From an uncultured Bacteroidales bacterium (lineage in GTDB: Bacteria; Bacteroidota; Bacteroidia; Bacteroidales; P3), in the NCBI GenBank assembly GCA_937910265.1, contig CALEPD010000177.1:1-7627 (forward strand): a DNA stretch of 7,627 nt, written 5' to 3'. Positions within the stretch are counted from its first letter, which is position 1. Every line of letters begins with the position of its first letter. A program made the position numbers and the translations under genes. The notes under the pieces are model-generated. The model was given only the letters and a program-made list of their open reading frames with translations, was not told the origin of the DNA and ran no database searches. This document shows positions 5,965 to 7,627 of the stretch, piece after piece.

Positions 5965-6792
5965 AACCCCGTGAAGCTGGTTGACCCGGATGGGAGGGAG
6001 ATATCAACTCATATTGACCCAAACGGGAATGTTATTGCCATCATTGATGATGGGAATCTGGGTATATATATGCATTCGCAGCAAGAAATTGCGTCTGTAG
6101 AAAATAGCAGTGCTCTCTCAAACAATCCAGACAATCTAATCGGAGTAACTTTATATGCATTTTCATTCCAAACGGGTGACAAAATTGATGTGGGTTCATA
6201 TGAGGCACGGGATTGGATGCGCCAGTTCGAAGGCGCGTTTTCGCACTCATTTGTCAATCCAATTGTTGCTTTGGTTGCTTATGCAAGTGAGGCTGGGAAT
6301 GGTGGACGTTATGATCCCAAATCATACATTAATAACGGTTCTCAGCTAACCGATGAGACATATGTATCTCCAAGGGATTTGGGTAATTTTGCAGCTGGCT
6401 ATTTTGGACATGCTTTGAGGCTTTCTAAAGAACGAACACTAGCATCGTATGGAGCATTTCAGTTGGCTAGAAATAATACGAAAGATTTCATTTGTGATTA
6501 TTTTTCATACTACCGACGAGCGCTGAATACAGAAGGGTGTGGGGTTTTGTCCGGTCATCCGACGCAGAACAGCTATGTAGAGCGATTCAATGGCAGCTAC
6601 CGCCGCGCGGTGCTGGACGCGTATCTATTTAGGACACAGGATGATGTGAGGAAAATCACGGAAGAATTGTGCCGAGACTACAATGAGAACCGGCCGCACG
6701 ATTCTCTTGGGGACATGTCCCCAAGAGAATACAAAACGAATTATATTGAAAAATTTATGTACTTTTGCAAGTCCAATTTAGAACTGTCCTAA
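5965..6792 (+). pseudogene. Rhs C-terminal toxin-like domain fused in frame to an IS3 transposase tail
   Basis: Continuation of the Rhs cassette after the TGA; a GTG at 5971 could restart translation (273 residues). Residues 1-10 are the end of the Rhs core (KLVDPDGRE). Residues about 12-188 are a variable tip: 'ARDWMRQFEGAFSHSFVNPIV' (79-99), RYDPKSY (113-119) and 'SPRDLGNFAAGYFGHALRLS' (133-152), then YGAFQ (160-164). This pattern resembles the polymorphic toxin type 44 domain, a predicted RNase, by eye only. From about residue 190 the protein becomes the C-terminus of an IS3-family OrfB, so the toxin's own C-terminus has been replaced. The toxin part is AT-richer than the transposase part, consistent with separate origins. 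No immunity gene follows before the converging guanylyltransferase gene. I infer a dead, chimeric remnant. Confidence 0.75.
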
Positions 6793-6805
6793 AAAGGGGA
6801 TGTTT
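6545..6805 (+). mobile_element. 3' remnant of an IS3-family insertion sequence (OrfB C-terminus)
   Basis: From about 6548 the frame reads 'SGHPTQNSYVERFNGSYRR', then 'LDAYLFRT', 'DYNENRPHDSLGDMSPREY': the end of an IS3/IS150-type DDE transposase, including the last catalytic acid (E at 6580-6582). The two preceding aspartates and all of OrfA are missing, so the element cannot move by itself. The frame stops at 6790-6792 in TGTCCTAAAAAGGGG, which looks like an IS terminal sequence; the right boundary (about 6800-6815) is approximate because no left end remains for comparison. The left break, about 6535-6550, is a non-homologous junction with the Rhs tip. Confidence 0.8.
6701..6730. repeat. Perfect 30-bp palindrome inside the transposase remnant
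   Basis: The left half ATTCTCTTGGGGACA (6701-6715) is followed immediately by its exact reverse complement (6716-6730), with no mismatch and no spacer; the flanking bases 6700/6731 do not pair. It lies in the codons for DSLGDMSPREY, a conserved part of IS3 OrfB, about 60 nt before the stop codon. As RNA it would form a stem of about 13 bp with a 4-nt loop. No U-tract follows, so it is not a standard terminator. Confidence 0.95.
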
Positions 6806-6917
6806 ACACGTTTTCAATGCAAACCCTTTGTGGGTGGTGTTGCGTTGTTCCTGCTGTAATATTGGAGCTTTTGGCACTAATGATGCTTTGCACCAATTAA
6901 ACTTTGGGCATCCGGAT
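6806..6917. other. Convergent intergenic spacer
   Basis: This segment lies between the IS remnant (plus strand) and the end of the guanylyltransferase gene (minus strand). I see no gene, no continuation of the Rhs toxin or of an immunity protein, and no convincing terminator hairpin for the minus-strand gene. Confidence 0.5.
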
Positions 6918-7627
6918 TCAATTCGAAAATTCCCTTATCCGTTGTTCTTCTGAAAGTTGGCATATGAGTAACTGGCCATCTTTCTCTGCCACAATGTAAT
7001 TGTTCAATCCTTGTACAACCACCCGTTTCAGAGTTGTGTGAACAATACATCCGGTGCTTTCGTAAAGGTCGATGCGGTTGCCTACTTTGGCATTGTTGTT
7101 GTCGTCAAGAGGCAGGTTTGTGTGCAGCGAGCCCCAACTGCCAAGGTCGCTCCATCCGAAACTGCCCGGAAGGGTGTAGATGTCTGGCGATTTTTCCATT
7201 ACGGCGTAATCGATGCTTATTTTCTCACATGTGGGAAACAACCTTTTTACAGTTTCATGTTCTTGGGGAGTGCTGAAGGCTTGCGCCATCTCAGCCATCA
7301 CGCCTGCAATCTGGGGCGCGTACTTTTCTATTGCATTGGTTATGGTCTGTACGTTCCATACGAAAATGCCGGCATTCCAATAGTACCCTCCCTCTTTCAG
7401 ATAGGCTTTGGCTGTGGCAAGGTCTGGTTTTTCCTTAAATGCTTCAACTTTCGCTATTTCTTGGTTGTCCGATGGCATACTCTTGATATATCCGTAACCT
7501 GTTTCGGGTCGGGTGGGGTTGATGCCTATGGTAACAATGTTGTTGCTCTTTGCTGTAAAGTCAAGGGCCAGTTTTATGAGGCGTTGGTATTCGGCGGTGT
7601 CTATGACCAGGGCGTCGCTGGGCGTAA
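6918..7627 (-). CDS. manC: Mannose-1-phosphate guanylyltransferase (GDP-mannose pyrophosphorylase), 3' part
   Basis: This enzyme makes GDP-mannose from GTP and mannose-1-phosphate, feeding GDP-fucose, capsule, O-antigen and glycoprotein synthesis in the cytosol. The frame is open through the right window edge, so only the last 236 or so codons are seen; the N-terminal nucleotide-binding GGxGTRL part is outside. Visible family motifs in order: TPSDALVID at the edge, 'INPTRPETGYGYI', AFKEKPD, YYWNAGIFVW, SIDYAVMEKS and GWSDLGSW. It ends after the left-handed beta-helix-like region with no C-terminal phosphomannose isomerase domain, so it is the short single-function form. The C-terminus (EEQRIREFSN) seems about a dozen residues shorter than I expect for Bacteroides homologues. 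The ATG at 7476-7478 is internal, not the start. Symbol by homology. Confidence 0.93.
   Translation of the reverse strand, partial: TPSDALVIDTAEYQRLIKLALDFTAKSNNIVTIGINPTRPETGYGYIKSMPSDNQEIAKVEAFKEKPDLATAKAYLKEGGYYWNAGIFVWNVQTITNAIEKYAPQIAGVMAEMAQAFSTPQEHETVKRLFPTCEKISIDYAVMEKSPDIYTLPGSFGWSDLGSWGSLHTNLPLDDNNNAKVGNRIDLYESTGCIVHTTLKRVVVQGLNNYIVAEKDGQLLICQLSEEQRIREFSN

Noticed and set aside
1..7627. CRISPR array, tRNA or rRNA genes, riboswitch, phage attachment site
   Set aside because: No regularly spaced repeats, no cloverleaf-like segments and no recognised riboswitch or att-like duplications were seen on reading both strands; a covariance-model scan could not be run.

Overview
The window looks like a chromosomal segment of a Bacteroidetes (Bacteroidales-type) bacterium. 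The evidence is promoter-like TAnnTTTG(C) -7 boxes ahead of several genes, absence of strong Shine-Dalgarno sequences, a 7TM-HD phosphohydrolase of the PgpH type, a Bacteroidetes-style 'IPExxxVDY-like' protein, and an Rhs core in the Bacteroides/Parabacteroides style ('SVDPMADKYPS...PYAYCA'). Genus cannot be fixed from the sequence alone.

Layout. Left part, minus strand: a complete M20-family dipeptidase (PepD, 134-1585) ends in a strong intrinsic terminator (78-112). Upstream of it, also on the minus strand, is a two-gene unit: a PflX-like radical SAM protein (2284-3180), whose end overlaps by 11 nt the start of a small uncharacterised protein (1671-2294). Centre: a 274-nt divergent intergenic region (3181-3454) separates the radical SAM gene from a plus-strand gene for a membrane HD-domain phosphohydrolase (3455-5476), probably a cyclic-di-AMP phosphodiesterase, which ends in an 11-bp-stem terminator (5477-5504).

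Right part: 5505-6815 is an accessory, decaying patch between housekeeping genes. It holds an orphan Rhs 'core plus C-terminal toxin' cassette. The core is cut by one in-frame TGA exactly where a tryptophan codon is expected. The toxin-like domain (resembling the polymorphic-toxin-44 type) runs without a stop into the last ~80 codons of an IS3-family transposase. That transposase remnant carries a perfect 30-bp palindrome. No immunity gene is visible. The window closes with the 3' part of a minus-strand mannose-1-phosphate guanylyltransferase gene (6918 to beyond 7627).

The housekeeping genes cover peptide turnover, c-di-AMP signalling and GDP-mannose synthesis and do not form an obvious joint pathway. 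The most unusual content is the broken Rhs/IS chimera; I do not see a convincing wholly new system.
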